This document shows, one piece after another, positions 35,114 to 48,000 of a stretch of 64,000 nucleotides of DNA. The translations under genes and the position numbers were made by a program. The DNA comes from Xestospongia muta (taxonomy: Eukaryota > Porifera > Demospongiae > Haplosclerida > Petrosiidae). The stretch lies in the NCBI GenBank assembly GCA_963693285.1, contig OY848922.1, positions 6,064,923 through 6,128,922 of the forward strand, given 5' to 3'. The notes under the pieces were generated by a model. The model made no database searches and was not told the origin of the DNA. It saw only the letters and a program-made list of their open reading frames with translations. Numbering within the stretch: position 1 is the stretch's first letter; each line of letters starts with the position of its first letter.

Positions 35114-35720
35114 CTAAAAAGTAAGCAGTATTTTCTTCTTTAATTCTGTGCACTGCTCTACTCTCTAGTGTGACATTGACTAAAAAGACATGATGAAATA
35201 AATGGCCTACATTGGTAATAGATTGACTAATTGTCTTATATTGCAATGTCACCACATTTATAAACAACACCTACTGTAATTATGGTTAGCACTGTACAAT
35301 ACATTTCATTGTGCTTACTTTCACCACTCTCTACTTACTCTCTTTGACTAATAGCTATCACTGTATCCCTCTCCAAAAGAGTGCTATCATATTCCATAAT
35401 TAAACAAAGTTTAGGAATTTTAAAATATGTGTCTTTTTATCTTTTATATTATTAGATGTTGCTTTATTTACATCTGTGAGATGGTGTTCAATCTCTCTTA
35501 CAAAGAGGTATGACTAAGTATCATTAATATAGGTTCTATTTTCTGTAGTCTCTTCAGTATCCAACAATACCAGTATTGTAGAAGGTTCCATGTAATGGTG
35601 TTATTCAGAGAGGTCTACTTTGTCACTTTCAAAATATTATATAAATTGTTTTAAAATGAAAGTAAAATCAGAAATGATAAGAAACCAACATACATAATTA
35701 TCAGAGCTAGGTTAATCATC
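35030..35720. repeat. Dispersed repeat F, copy 1
   Basis: Matches 39370-40020 in the same orientation (shared landmarks include gtgacattgact, aataaatggc, gtaatagattgac and ctactgtaattatggt). Confidence 0.65.
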
Positions 35721-36118
35721 ATCACAAATGTCTTGTCACTTGAGCCAAATATTCTGGTTGTAATTTGATTGTTTTATATTGTGTTCTGTGTTGAAGGTGT
35801 GATCATGAAAGTGTGACAGCAAGAGTTCCTAGTGTGCATGTATGTATGTTGTGTATTGTGGTAATGAGTGACTCCATCTAATCAGTTAGCAGAAATTCAA
35901 TTGACTAGCAACCATAGAATATTTCATCATTTTGGAACTATGTTATATCAATAATATACTATACCTAATAAAGTTCAATGACTTACTAACAAGTATATTT
36001 ACATTAAGTTATTAGAGAAGCACCACATCCATCTACAAAGAAATATAGTAATACATATAACACCTGTGTACTTGTACATCATTGATTGTGAGAAGTATGA
36101 TCAAGATATTATCACCTT

Positions 36119-36725
36119 GAAATGTTTTTTTTGCAAATGCTAACTCTCATGATGCTTTATGAGATATGTGATATAACCTTTCGAAATTATTAAATAATCC
36201 TTACCCCGCTTTTGACATATTACAGTTTGATACATTCTCGTCAACACGTTCATGTGGTCACAAATTAAAATGCCTTCATTCCTCTTGTAATCTGTCATGC
36301 CACTTTTCCTTTACAAGACTACCTCGACTGTGGAGCAGATTGCCTGTCTCAACTGACTTGACTAATTGCTCACTGTCTGTGGCCAAGAAGAGACTGTATC
36401 ATGTTATGTGGTCGTCCTTTGTAGATCGTTTCAACAATGATGATGTCTGTACTTTCCATTTTTACTGTCCATATGACAAGTGTATAGTAACTACATTCTC
36501 CCACTAGGCTAGACTTTCTTTACTCATTTTGCTGTATATAATTTCTCACATTATATCTTCCCTTATCACTTATCTCATTTTGATTTTCTTCTAAATTTTT
36601 CTTTTAATCACTGGTAGTCTGTGTATATCACAGATTAATCATCAGTATTATCTTTTCTCTAAATCATTCACACTCTGCAACTGGTTTGCTTCATGTACTG
36701 TAAAGTCCAATAATAATAATAATAA
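36119..36725 (+). mobile_element. 5'-truncated non-LTR retrotransposon insertion
   Basis: Absent from the matching sites at about 44130 and 5335. It ends at the 3' side in a short AAT/TAA tract, as many CR1/L2/Jockey-like LINEs do. The junctions overlap by about two bases (TT), so no long target duplication is visible. Confidence 0.65.
36226..36507 (+). pseudogene. C-terminal end of a LINE reverse-transcriptase protein
   Basis: An open frame of 93 codons to TAG at 36505 without a start codon. The segments TRSCGHKLKCL, SFTRLPRLWSRLPV and KKRLYHVMW match the C-terminal tail of non-LTR ORF2 proteins (R-S...F..R....W..LP........K..L). No catalytic RT motif remains, because the insertion is 5' truncated. 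Confidence 0.6.
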
Positions 36726-37364
36726 TTATTATGACTTCATTCCACAAGTATCTAAATTTGAAATACCCTATGTTTATTATCTCCACTTCATACTCACTAA
36801 ACTCATTGTTCCATGTTTATCATCAACATCTATGACGTCATTATCCAGTTCATTATCACTACTACTATCATACTCATCATTGATCTATAACTGGTCACAA
36901 ATTGTGACTGTGGTTATTTAATTAACATTCCAGTGAAACAAATTAGTGACAATGGTCTTCTAAGTGTTAACATCTATGAGTGTGTGATATTTTGTAAATT
37001 ATTTCTATGCTTGTTAACTTATTGAAAATAATTGTTGAAGTGGGTGTGATTTTTTTTGAAATGCACCTAGCTATTTAAAAGATATCTTAGTATTAATGTT
37101 ACTATCATTATTATTGACAATTATTATCTATTGCCAATTGTCGCATTTTATTAATCTATTCTTATATTTCAAATACTTTTGTTGCTACTTTCTTTGCCTG
37201 ACTAAAGAATGATTGTACAATTGTTGAACTTTTTGGAACTTCTCTTTTATTATAAAAGATAATTGTATGGGGAAGTATAAATGATGTTAAATGTTATTAT
37301 GTATAACAGGAGTTGTTCCCACCAATTAAAGTATAATGCAAACTAACTAAAGTTGTGGAAAAAA

Positions 37365-37365
<1 letters not shown>

Positions 37366-37444
<79 letters not shown>

Positions 37445-37450
37445 ATAATA
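37366..37450. repeat. (AT)n then (GTAT)n microsatellite
   Basis: About 30 AT units followed by a few GTAT units. Confidence 0.95.
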
Positions 37451-37559
37451 GTATACATAAAATGTGAATTGTGATAATTATAGCTTGGATATTTTATAGC
37501 TTAATTTCAAAAATATAAAGTAGGAAACAATTAGATTATTTGAATGTGTTTATCAGAAT

Positions 37560-37632
37560 AGCAATAATAATAATAATAATAATAATTATAATAATAATAA
37601 CAATAATAATAGTAACAATAATAATAGTAACT
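37560..37632. repeat. (AAT)n microsatellite
   Basis: An imperfect AAT tract with ACA and AGT interruptions. Confidence 0.95.
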
Positions 37633-37954
37633 GTAGTAATTGTTTAGTAGCAAGTATAATGGATAGGATCGAAAATATAGAGAGAAAGAAAAAAATTAAG
37701 ATGAAATAAGATAAATAATATAATTGACTTTCAGCTGTCTAAAGGTCAAAAGGGGAGTCCAAAACTGGTCGAGAGAGCGAGGATCTTGCTCCTCTAATAC
37801 ACATGATGGAGGATCTCAAAAGTGCATAGCTAATGCGACATCTAATCAGTCCCTTGACATACTAAGAGGAAAATACTTCTTCTCTGCCAACATAGAGGCA
37901 ATTCTAGTAACGTTCATTTTTGATTTTTCACCAAACAAAATAATTTTCTTTGCC

Positions 37955-37996
37955 AAACGTTTCGACAGTTAGTTCAACTGTCATCATCAGTGGCTG
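37955..37996 (-). ncRNA. Hammerhead ribozyme-like core in the Penelope-like element
   Basis: On the minus strand the order is CTGATGA (37984-37990), one unpaired base, a 7-bp stem (gacagtt at 37976-37982 with aactgtc at 37964-37970 in complement) with a 5-base loop, then GAAA (37960-37963). GCCA just before CTGATGA can pair with TGGC just after the GAAACGTT, making a short stem I and leaving a GTT-type cleavage position. Penelope-like elements are known to carry hammerheads with very short stem III, which this fits. Confidence 0.5.
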
Positions 37997-38104
37997 TATA
38001 ATGATAAATGCATGCATGAAAAACAGTCCTATTTATACTCTTCAGTAGGTTCAAAGGTTAGCGTCTTTTTCATAGTTGGTAGGCATCCCATGAGATGATG
38101 TTGT

Positions 38105-38793
38105 TCATACTGGCGTACCAGGAAAGGATGCACGCGCCACGTGGTTGGGGTGTGGCTCGTGCACTTTGTTTTGAAGCGTGAGGTAGATTTGAGGGATGGG
38201 GCCCTGCTCTCTATTAATGGTACCCTTATGATGGTGAATGTGCCAAGATTCTAGGATGCATCTTTGCATAAGGTATGGGTGGTGAGCTAGGATGGTGGGA
38301 TTGTCCCAGTTGATTTTGTGGCCCTTATGCCAGGCATGTTCTGCTAGAGCATTGGTGGATGTATTCTGTTGTTGTACTGCTCTTTGGTGTTCTTTGATGC
38401 GTTGTTGTAGACTTCGACCTGTCTGGCCGACATAAGAAGAACTGCAATCTTGGCAGGATATGTTTTATACCACTCCTGTTTGTGAAAAAACAGGTAAAGG
38501 ATCTTTAGGCCTAGATATTATTCTTCTTAGAGTAGTAAGAGGTCTAAAGATTACTTGTATATTCAGAGATCTTAGAATCCTCCTGATGGCTTCAGACTGT
38601 CCTTGCACATAGGGAATGGTTACCCTGATTGGAGGGGGAGTGTCAGAGATGGTGGAATTAGACAACAGTGATGGTGTGGGTCTCTTCTGTCGTACTTTCT
38701 TGTGACAATCCATGATGAATGTGTTGGGGTAACCATTTCTGCCTGTAGAGAAGATGAGGCTCTCTTTGGACTTGTTACTAAGGTAAAGATGAC
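38105..38793 (-). pseudogene. Penelope-like RT C-terminus with GIY-YIG endonuclease
   Basis: The frame reads STGRNGYPNTFIMDCHKK, then PPPIRVTIPYVQGQSEAIRR and RPKDPLPVFSQTGVV, the linker typical of Penelope-like elements. Then comes a stop (38465-38467) and, in the same frame, SCQDCSSSYVGQTGRSLQQR, IKEHQRAVQ, NALAEHAW and LESWHIH, with NREQGP near the end; this is a GIY-YIG nuclease with its YVG, R, H and E residues. The frame closes at 38105. The single in-frame TAA and the missing RT core mean it is not functional alone. Confidence 0.7.
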
Positions 38794-39369
38794 TTAGCTA
38801 CACATGATTGGTGAGTGAAATATTTAATATATTAAATACACTATGCTTTTTTATTAAATAGGTGCCGCGCAACAGTAACAAGCACATCATTGATAAATTT
38901 AAATGGCTTATTAGTTAAAAGTTAGAGTTTACTAATTAAAGTACATTGGCTTATGTGACAGTACTAGTAAACACGAATCAATGATCTACAGTAAATTATT
39001 CATTATTATTGATGTTCTATTATCCTTCAAGGTGCCTGTAGTTTATGAGATTTGGATGAATTGATAGCCTGACTACGTTAATCCATAATTGAGATAATTT
39101 AGACTAATAGCACTCAACCTCTTCATACTTATACTATGCTAGAAGTGAAAAGTTGTTCTACAAATTTATAAGATATATTGAGTTAGTTAACTGTTAAAAT
39201 CAATGTAATGTCTTCATGTATGGCCTGTTTTTTTTCTTTGTCTTGTAACTAATGTCCTTTTATCTTGAATTAATACAGACTTAGATGACTTGACCATTTT
39301 TGGCCCAAGAATAAAAAATCAAGTCTTGAATAATCCATTGTTTGACATTACATCTAGTAAATAAGTATG
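38794..39369. other. No gene seen
   Basis: AT-rich flank of the Penelope-like element; nothing supported. Confidence 0.4.
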
Positions 39370-40020
39370 TAATGGTGTAAAGGGAATACACAGCTACTAG
39401 GACCATTTCTACTGGAACCACACTCACATCCAACCTTAAAGAAGTCACAAAATTTCTCTTCTACAATTCTGTTTACTTTATAATATCTAGTGTAACATTG
39501 ACTGAAGAATTATAATAAAATAAATGGCATACAACAGTAATAGATTGACAAATCTTGTACTGCAATGTCAGCATATTCACAAGCAACATCTACTGTAATT
39601 ATGGTATAATTGAATAGTTTGTTTGATTGTGTTCACTTTCAGCACTCTCTTTGTGATAGAATAATAGTGCCCACTGTATTCCCCTTTTAGACCATGCTAT
39701 TATGTTCTATAACTAAAGTGAAGGAATATGTACAACATATGGCTGTTATATCTTGTATATTATTAGATACTGTTATGGATGGTGCTTAATTTTTCCCACA
39801 AAGAGGTATGGATATGTTTCATTAATATGGCTTCTACTTTTTGTAGTCTATTCAGTATCCTCAATAATACATAGTATTGTAGAAACCTCCATGTGGCGAT
39901 AATATTGATAAAGATCTACTTCTCGATCATTAAAATATTATATTTTGATTTTAATTTGTTAGTAAAATGAAAGTAAAATCAGAAATGGTACACAAACCAA
40001 CAAACAATGTAGAAGAAAAT
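39370..40020. repeat. Dispersed repeat F, copy 2
   Basis: Second copy of 35030-35720. The relic of the Cys-rich exon at 39385-39440 (minus strand) starts after a taag acceptor but is shorter and diverged. Confidence 0.65.
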
Positions 40021-41519
40021 ATTCTTCTAGTGATTACATCATTAAAAGACTAACAGTGTGGTCTCCATGGAAGGCTTGGTGTTAAAAAATAATGACAGTA
40101 GGAAATCTTAGTGCCAGTGATTTTTGCTATCATGGTAGTATATTGAAGTAACAAATCCATTGGTGTCAAACAAGGCCAAAAATTGTTCTGGCGATTGACG
40201 TCTATGGGCAAAATTTAACTTTGTCTGCAGTGTAAAATACGCTAAATTAATTGATAGTAGTCTGGTAAAACCATTTCTCTCTGGTATCCTTTATAAACTA
40301 GCAGTATATACAAGCATGTGTTTATGAGAGGGCTAACACTCTTCATCTATATAGATCTTTATTAAACTTATCTTTCTTAACCCTCTGCTTATCTATTTGT
40401 ATTAATATTTTAAGTTAGTGTCACTATATTTAGTGTTATATGATGAGACCACTAGTTATTTGTATAATAAATTTGGTTGTGATATAATAGCTCAATATGT
40501 ATACTATATGTAAATGAAATGACATACAGTGCACGGCTAAAGAGATATCAGGCAATCATGATAATATAGACCAGTTTCTTCTCATAACATTCATTGATTG
40601 GCTAAAAAGTTACTATAGTCTCCATTACATGTCTGTTATCACAAGTACCAACTGTTGCTATAGTTTTTATGAAACCATATCACTAGTAGAAGGATGTACT
40701 TATCAGAAAAGTGTGACTATCTGTTTTTGTCAAATAAACATAGCTATAACACATGTGTACATGTGTACTTACAATGGTGATATGACAGGTATATAATAAA
40801 TTTCTACTATTCCTCTGTCTTCATTTTTAAATAATTAAAACTGATCACTACACAAAAACAAACACCATTTTTATACATTGTATTCTACACATTCAATACA
40901 GGATGTTATTTAGTGTAAACTTATCATTAATGCACATCTGATTGTTGTTATGTGTCTTCAAGTATTTAGCTGTTGTAAAATGTAAAAATTGTATTTTCAT
41001 TATTATACAGAAGTGATAATTATTATGTCTGTGTTAAATTAGATATACCTGTCATATCACCATTGTAACTCTCAATTCTACTGCTTGTCATGTATATATT
41101 ATGTTTGATAATGGCTATAATGTTATTGTATTATCAAACTGCTCTGATAACAAATAGTTAATGTTTACATCATTAATTTTTTAAACAAGATATAAATTAA
41201 TATCATAAATAACCATTTGTTTGCAAAATGATGTCATGGGACTTTTGTCCAATATCCAATACACACACACACACACACATATATATATTTATAAATATAA
41301 TAGATGATACTGCTAAATATATAGATGATACTGCTTGCATCTACACAGATAGACTTGAGAGAAGACTCTCAGAATCTAGTCAACTATTCAAAGAAAAGGA
41401 ATTAAATGGAACAATCCATTTTATAATATGTAGATGATGTACCCTTTGTAAGTATAAGAGATTTTAAACTCAATGTAAGTAATCATGGAGGCCAATCTAT
41501 CTCTGCATTACTAATAGAC
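40021..41519. other. No gene seen; short (AC)n/(AT)n run at 41262-41290
   Basis: AT-rich sequence without a supported exon. The 69-codon frame at 41228-41437 runs through the microsatellite and is not taken as a gene. Confidence 0.4.
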
Positions 41520-43370
41520 ATAATCAAAACTATAGTGAGATGTGATGGTTAGTGGAATGACTGGTTGTGTGAGTTGAGGAAAAAGGTATTGTTCGCAGTA
41601 AAGTATGCTTTTAAATGAGTGTCAACCTTTTTCAGAACTATATAATAATTTTGTTATTTCTGTACAGCCTCCAAGTGACCCCATACTTTTTTGCATGATC
41701 CACAATAGAGATCAAAAGCAATTCATGTACTACACTCCTAATTATCCTAAGTACTAGTACTGTACTTTAGTACAAGGTTATAACTTAACGACATAGGTAT
41801 ACTTTGACTGTATATGATACTTTTTTTTCTGTTTTAATAAAGTGGGAGCTTACCAGTGACTGATTCTGTAATGGAATGTTCATACTTCTCACAGTACTAT
41901 TTCTCTGTCATAAATCTGACATTGGTTTGGTGATGATTACATGAGGTAAGTATTGATTTTAACACTTGTAAAATGTGTTGTCTTTAATAAGGTCTGTCGT
42001 TTGTTGTCTAAGTAGCTCATACAGTGTACATGATAAACAGCTAGCTCATATGTACTTGAGAGTAAAAGTTGCAAATCCATGTGCTTGTATTCTACCTACA
42101 AAAAGATACAGGTAATCCCTTCATATTTTTTGGCACATAAAAATAAAATAGCATTATTCTTAGAATTATTTGATAAAAGAAACAGGATTCATATCAAAGC
42201 AGTCAACACTTATTTAGATAATTTAAAGATTCATCATCTTTAAATTCTTCTAAATCACTTGATTATTCCATTCTTCATTACATTCTTTCTCATCATCTCC
42301 ATCATTAGTTTTTATTTCATTATTATTTACAAGAAAAAATGAAACAATGTTCCTCTGCATGTTCTTCTTTTATTTTCTAGGAATTTGTTGTTTTTAAAGA
42401 AGTATTCATCAAATAAAGCTAAATGTCCATCTTTGTAATCACTTGGTATAGTATAGTATTGTTATGAAACAACCTATTCTCTCCTCTGTACAGCTGATAG
42501 TAGAAGCCATTATTAAAAATTTATAATTGCATTGCTATGATGTCATTATGTTATAAAATTGTAAATTTCCACATCTCAAATTGTCATTCACAATGTATGC
42601 CGTGGTGAACAACAACAAAACAAACTAAAGCTTATGTTTCATTCATAACTATTATCACAATTATATGGTCAACCACATCCTTCCAACCATATGTCAGTTC
42701 ATATAGTAATAGAGTGCCATTAATCAACAGACTAATAGACAATACTAGAGTACTAGTTAGAGTACTTGTAATATTAATAATTAAGTCATATGTCAAATAT
42801 ACTTCAACATGGCTTTAACTTTCAGGATCAAGTGAATATGTCCGTATAATTATATTAGTAGAATATGAGCTTATTTATTTATTGACTTGAATTTAACTTC
42901 AATGTGAAACACTATTGTTAAACATTTAATAGACAGTACATTATTAGGTAAAGACAAACAAATTCCACACATAATCAATATATAGTAATATTGTTTCAAT
43001 CAATCTTCTAGTTTTACACTTATCCACTCATAAATTCATCATACATGATCATATAAACATTCATCTTTGTCTACTTATATCCATTTATACTCAATATAAA
43101 AAGACTCCCTTTTAATTATCAATTACAATACTTATAGGATACTGTACACTTAACATGCTCATATAAATGTATAAGGGACTATAGTAAGGCACGTAGTACA
43201 TACAATATGTTTTATCTTACAAGCATGTACATCTAATGATACTTAGTATACTAATCACAATATACCAGTTATAAATGGTGTTATCCTTGTGCATACATAC
43301 ATGTATGATAGCATCATAACTTCTCTAATATATGGTATCTTTATCTTCAGACAGGATCTTCTTAATGATT
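41520..43370 (-). repeat. Dispersed repeat family G, copy 4
   Basis: Starts with cataatcaaaactatagtga as at 19389 and ends like 22690-22925. The zinc-knuckle segment is deleted: the sequence jumps at about 41615 from the 19480-like part to the 20330-like part. Minus-strand relics include VHELLLISIVDHAKK and YELLRQQ. Confidence 0.65.
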
Positions 43371-43654
43371 ACGTAATATACTTTACTAATGATATCTCTA
43401 TGTGAATAATAGAAAAATTAAAAGATTATACATGATTATGTTATGTGTAGGATATACTGTTATAAAGAACGTTTTTATCAATGTCACATGTAACCATAAT
43501 ATAATAAGTTATTGAGCTAATATTCAAAATGGTAAGTACAATATTAGAGGAAATATTGGTAAAGGTTTGAAGTTGATGGTTAGCAAAATCAACATTGCTG
43601 AAAACTAAAAATAAAATATATTAGACTAGGTCATAAACTCATATGATAATAATA

Positions 43655-44600
43655 TAAAATGTATACATTAGTTTATGTACATCATAGTTTACTGTTAAGA
43701 TACTACTCATACATAAATAAACTATTTTTCTTCTAGCCAATGAATGATCTTTATTCACATATTCTTAATCTATTTATCTTAGTCTAAAGTTTGATATCTC
43801 TGTTGAGTAATGGTACCACCAGAGAGGTAAACAATCCCTATGTCAAAAAGGAAATAAGTAGATATACTTTTCTTTTAATAAATTACTATGTTGCACACAT
43901 TATATAGTAATTATTATATAGATTATTGTTAGTGTTATAATAATTATATAATCTAATGATCTCTAGAGAAACCTTAAATTTTACAATTGTTATTGAAATT
44001 TCAGTTGTATATTTACATTAAGTTATTAGAGAAGCACCACATCCATCTACAAAGAAATATAGTAATACATATAACACCTGTGTACTTGTACATCATTGAT
44101 TGTGAGAAGTATGATCAAGATATTATCATCTTATTATGACTTCATTCCACAAGTATCTAAATTTGAAATACCCTATGTTTATTTTCTCCACTTCATACTC
44201 ACTAAACTCATTGTTTCCATGTTTATCATCAACATCTATGACGTCATTATCCAGTTCATTATCACTACTACTATCATACTCATCATTGATCTATAGCTGG
44301 TCACAATATTGTGACTGTGGTTATTTAATTAACATTCCGCGTGTAAAAAATTAGTTACAGTAGTTTTCTAAATGTTAACATCTATGAGTGTGCGAATACA
44401 AGATATTTTGTAAATACTTTCTATGCTTGTTTACTTCTTGAAAGTAATTGTTGAAGTGGATGTGATTTTTTGAATGCACCTATATAGCTATTTAAAAGAC
44501 ATCTTAGTAGGAATGTTACTATCATTATTATTGACAGTTATTATCTATTGCCAATTGTCACATTTTATAATTATTAATTTATTCTCGTATTTCAAACACT
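43655..44600 (+). repeat. Dispersed repeat E, copy 3
   Basis: The longest uninterrupted copy of E, directly beside the 3' end of gene B. Its right half is nearly identical to 36726-37170 and its left part matches 46405-46680 within gene B. Confidence 0.7.
44578..44583 (-). terminator. Probable poly(A) signal of gene B
   Basis: AATAAA on the minus strand about 170 bases after the gene B stop codon; it lies at the border with repeat E. Confidence 0.45.
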
Positions 44601-44751
44601 TTCATGGGGTTCAGCATTTACAAAATATTAGTAATTTATAAAAAATTAAATGTAACACTCTAAGCAATGTAATAACAAACTGTTCTAGTTGAGTATTTTT
44701 ATAAGAAAAACACAAATGAATCAAAAATATACATACTCAAAAAGAAGAAAA

Positions 44752-45038
44752 TTAATCATTGATTTTTGAGAGAAAACAGCGTATACTATCAGCAATAGAT
44801 AAGTTATCAACAGGAGGTGACTCTATTGCTGTTATAATGGTACTCCATTTAACATTAGTAGGCTGACCATCAATCCATAACTGAAGAACATTAGAGAGTT
44901 TCTGCTCATCACTGAAATTACTCTGATGTAAGGACATCAAAGCTCCATGCCTAATTTCAAGGGCTTCTCCTATTTCCTTCCATTTATATGCAATAGGAGT
45001 TAGTAGACGTATGAGCTGTAGTTTGTCTGGTTTACTGT
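44752..45038 (-). CDS. Gene B last exon: Death domain 4 and stop
   Basis: Reads DKLQLIRLLTPIAYKWKEIG, then EALEIRHGALMSL, LSNVLQLWIDGQP and WSTIITAIESPPV, ending FLSKIND and TAA. It pairs with Death domain 2 by sequence and position in the cassette. Confidence 0.85.
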
Positions 45039-48000
45039 CTATAATAATATACAAGATGTACAATAACATAAATGAGTACATATAACAGATACATACATGT
45101 TCTATGTGATAATAGAGTGAGTAGTAGATGTAAGAAATAATTTTATACATAGAGTATAAATGAAAGTGGATTGTAAATGTTGTGGTAGCAAATAAATTTA
45201 ATTGAATGAAGGTAACTCTTACCAGGATTTTTTACATTAGTTTCTAGACCTATCTTCTCAGTAACAACTTCTGGAGAAGCACCAGTAGTGTCTGTAAATG
45301 ACAGCATAATAATATGTTGGGACATTAGTTGCAATGAGTTTAATAAAAATAAATAAACTTTAGTTTGAATGGCTAGATCAAATTTATGGACTTTGTAAAG
45401 GATATTAATATATTAAAATCATGGGTAATTAATGAATTATATATATATATATTAAATTATATAAATTAAATTATATATGTCAATTTTGATGCACAAAATA
45501 TTCTTTTATTATTACCATTTTGTGACTCAATTTCTTGAACAATACGAAGATAACCCATGTATTTTAGAGCTTCAAAAAATTTTGCCCTAGTTGCTTTCCC
45601 TCCATCTAACCATGTCATTAACATGTCTTTACGAGCAGATCCAGGCAGTTGATGATTTTTCCTTTTGATATCCATTAATATTGCATTCTTAATACCCAAG
45701 TACACTCCTAACATTTCCCAATCTTCTATTTCTTTTGCAAAATTTATTAAAGCAACAAGGTGGCATTCATCTAAACAATATAATGCAATTATGCCAGTAT
45801 TAACTCTTATAGTATAATATGTCACTTACTTAGAGGTCCATCTGGTAGATTTGAGCTTACTTGGATAATTACCGAATCAGTTGCTAAAAAAGAATGATAT
45901 GTGATTTATACATAAATTATGGTTTTATAAACAAAACAAAAAATACTATATATTGCAGTTTGTATATTTGTTATGCACCCACACCTGCTTGTAAAGTAGT
46001 AATGGAAAGACATGTATCCAAAATAGTGCTTGCTATAGAAGGCTCAAGAACTGGAGGTAATTCCACTGCTGTTATTACAGTAGCCCAAGTAATTTCACTA
46101 GGTTGCTTGTCAAGCCAAAACTGGACAACATCTGCAAGTCTGTCAGAGTCTTGACTCCTTTGAGCTGAAATTTTTTTCAGATCTTCATGGCTGATCTTTA
46201 AAGCCTGTCCAATCTGTCTCCATTTACATTCAATTGGTGATAGTAAACGAATAAGATCTGGCGTGTTTTCTACAATAAGAAAATATATTTTATGAATATA
46301 TTGACAATAAGTAAGTTTAACATAGTCATACTTGGAAATGAAGTATGCATTTTGTAGATACAAATCCTTACCAATGTTAACGGGAATAGTAACATTTTTC
46401 TCATGTTCAACAAGTATACCACTATCAGTAATATCTGTGATAACAAAAATAATAATTAAGATGAAGTAAGTATACTTACAAGTACATAATGTAAAAATTA
46501 CTACATGTGTATTATAGTTTACAGGTAATACTCATACCTAAATTGACATGTCTTTGTCTAGCCACTGAATGATCTTTGTCTATTGACAATAAAATATTGA
46601 TTAATAGGTGATTAATTAAGGCAATGCATACATTGTATAGGAATAATTATATTCACTGTTGTTAGTGTTTATAAAATATTATTATAAACTAGATAAAATG
46701 TACACAATCAACATAACATTTTTATATATTAAAAATGAAAATTAAATATAATAAAAATAGAGTGAGAAGTAGATTTAATAATTAACTTAATCCACAGAGT
46801 ATAGATGAATAGTTGATCATATATATTGTAGTAAATACTTTTAATTGTATGTCTATAAAGCTTACCAGTATCTTTCATAATCTTTTCAAGATCTCTAATT
46901 GTATCTCTAACTTGGGTAGTAGCACCAGTAGTGACTGTAATGAAATGTAATGCTAACAGTAAAAGTGACATGTGATATTTAACAATAAAGAGGTTTATGT
47001 AGGATGTGAAAACATTTATACTTAAAATTGTAATGCACTTTTAAAAAAGAAATGTCTGCTAAAATTTTAAGAAATGCAATGTTCATAGACCAATTTGTTA
47101 ATATATTATATTGAAATCATTGGCAAGTAAGTGTGCATTTATATATCTCTTGCATCCCATCCTGCATGTTCAGATATTATACTGTAAATTTTACTATTAC
47201 CATTTTGTGACTCAATTTCTTGAGCAATGCGAAGATGACCCATATCTTTTAGAGCTTCAATAAATTTTGCTCTAGTTGCTACTCCTGCATCTAACCATGT
47301 CATTAACATGTCTTTACGAGCAGGTCCAGACTGATGATGGTTGTTCCTTTTGATGTCCTTCAGCACTGCATTCTTAATACCCAAATACACCCCTAACATT
47401 TCCCAGTCTTCAATTTGTTTTGCGAACCTTATTAGGGCAACAAGGTGGCATTCATCTATAGAAATTCACAAAATTGTTTTTATATCATTAATTCTTATTA
47501 TAATATGTCACTTACTAAGAGGTCCATTTGGTAGATTTGAGCTCACTGTGTTTATTACTGAATCAGCATCTAATAAAGAAGTAAAATTTATAGAAATTAT
47601 TATGTTGTTCAATTTCTTAATTATAAATATTATATAGCAATCTATACATATGTCATCTGTACCTAATTTTACACTCATAACATTGTATGTTTTCAGAGCC
47701 GATTCATCCACAGATACTTCTAATAAAAAGATAAAGATTATTTTAGTTAAATATAATATTGGTAAGTACATACCAATTAGTTCAGTTGATTTGTCTCTAG
47801 AAATGACAGAGCAAGGATCTGTATTAGGACAAATAAATATCAACATCATATAAGATGACATAATCTTTTATACTCACCAATTAGCCAACAGGTTTGTCTT
47901 TCATCAATTAATTCAAGTGTTGGGAGCTGTTTTTCAATACTGCATCTCATTAAAGGTGGATCATCATCCCATGATATAATAACTGGATGTAACTTGTGTC

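Larger units (their letters stand above)
35920..37170 (+). repeat. Dispersed repeat E, copy 2, split by a LINE insertion
   Basis: The two halves (35979-36118 and 36726-37170) are nearly identical to 44015-44600, which lacks the intervening 607 bases. The similarity is high enough to suggest recent duplication. Confidence 0.75.
37735..38793 (-). mobile_element. Penelope-like element, 5' truncated
   Basis: The minus strand carries the end of the reverse-transcriptase region, a GIY-YIG endonuclease and a 3' tail with a hammerhead-like motif. The element is cut at the 5' side near 38793. GC content is higher than in the flanks, consistent with a younger insertion. Confidence 0.75.

Noticed and set aside
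37724..37972. 82-codon plus-strand frame
   Set aside because: Antisense to the 3' tail of the Penelope-like element, including the hammerhead-like motif; no domain.
44096..44354. Two overlapping plus-strand frames
   Set aside because: Lie in repeat E; the matching sequence at 36726 and at 5300 does not keep the frame.
45894..46154. 86-codon plus-strand frame
   Set aside because: Antisense shadow of Death domain 2 of gene B.
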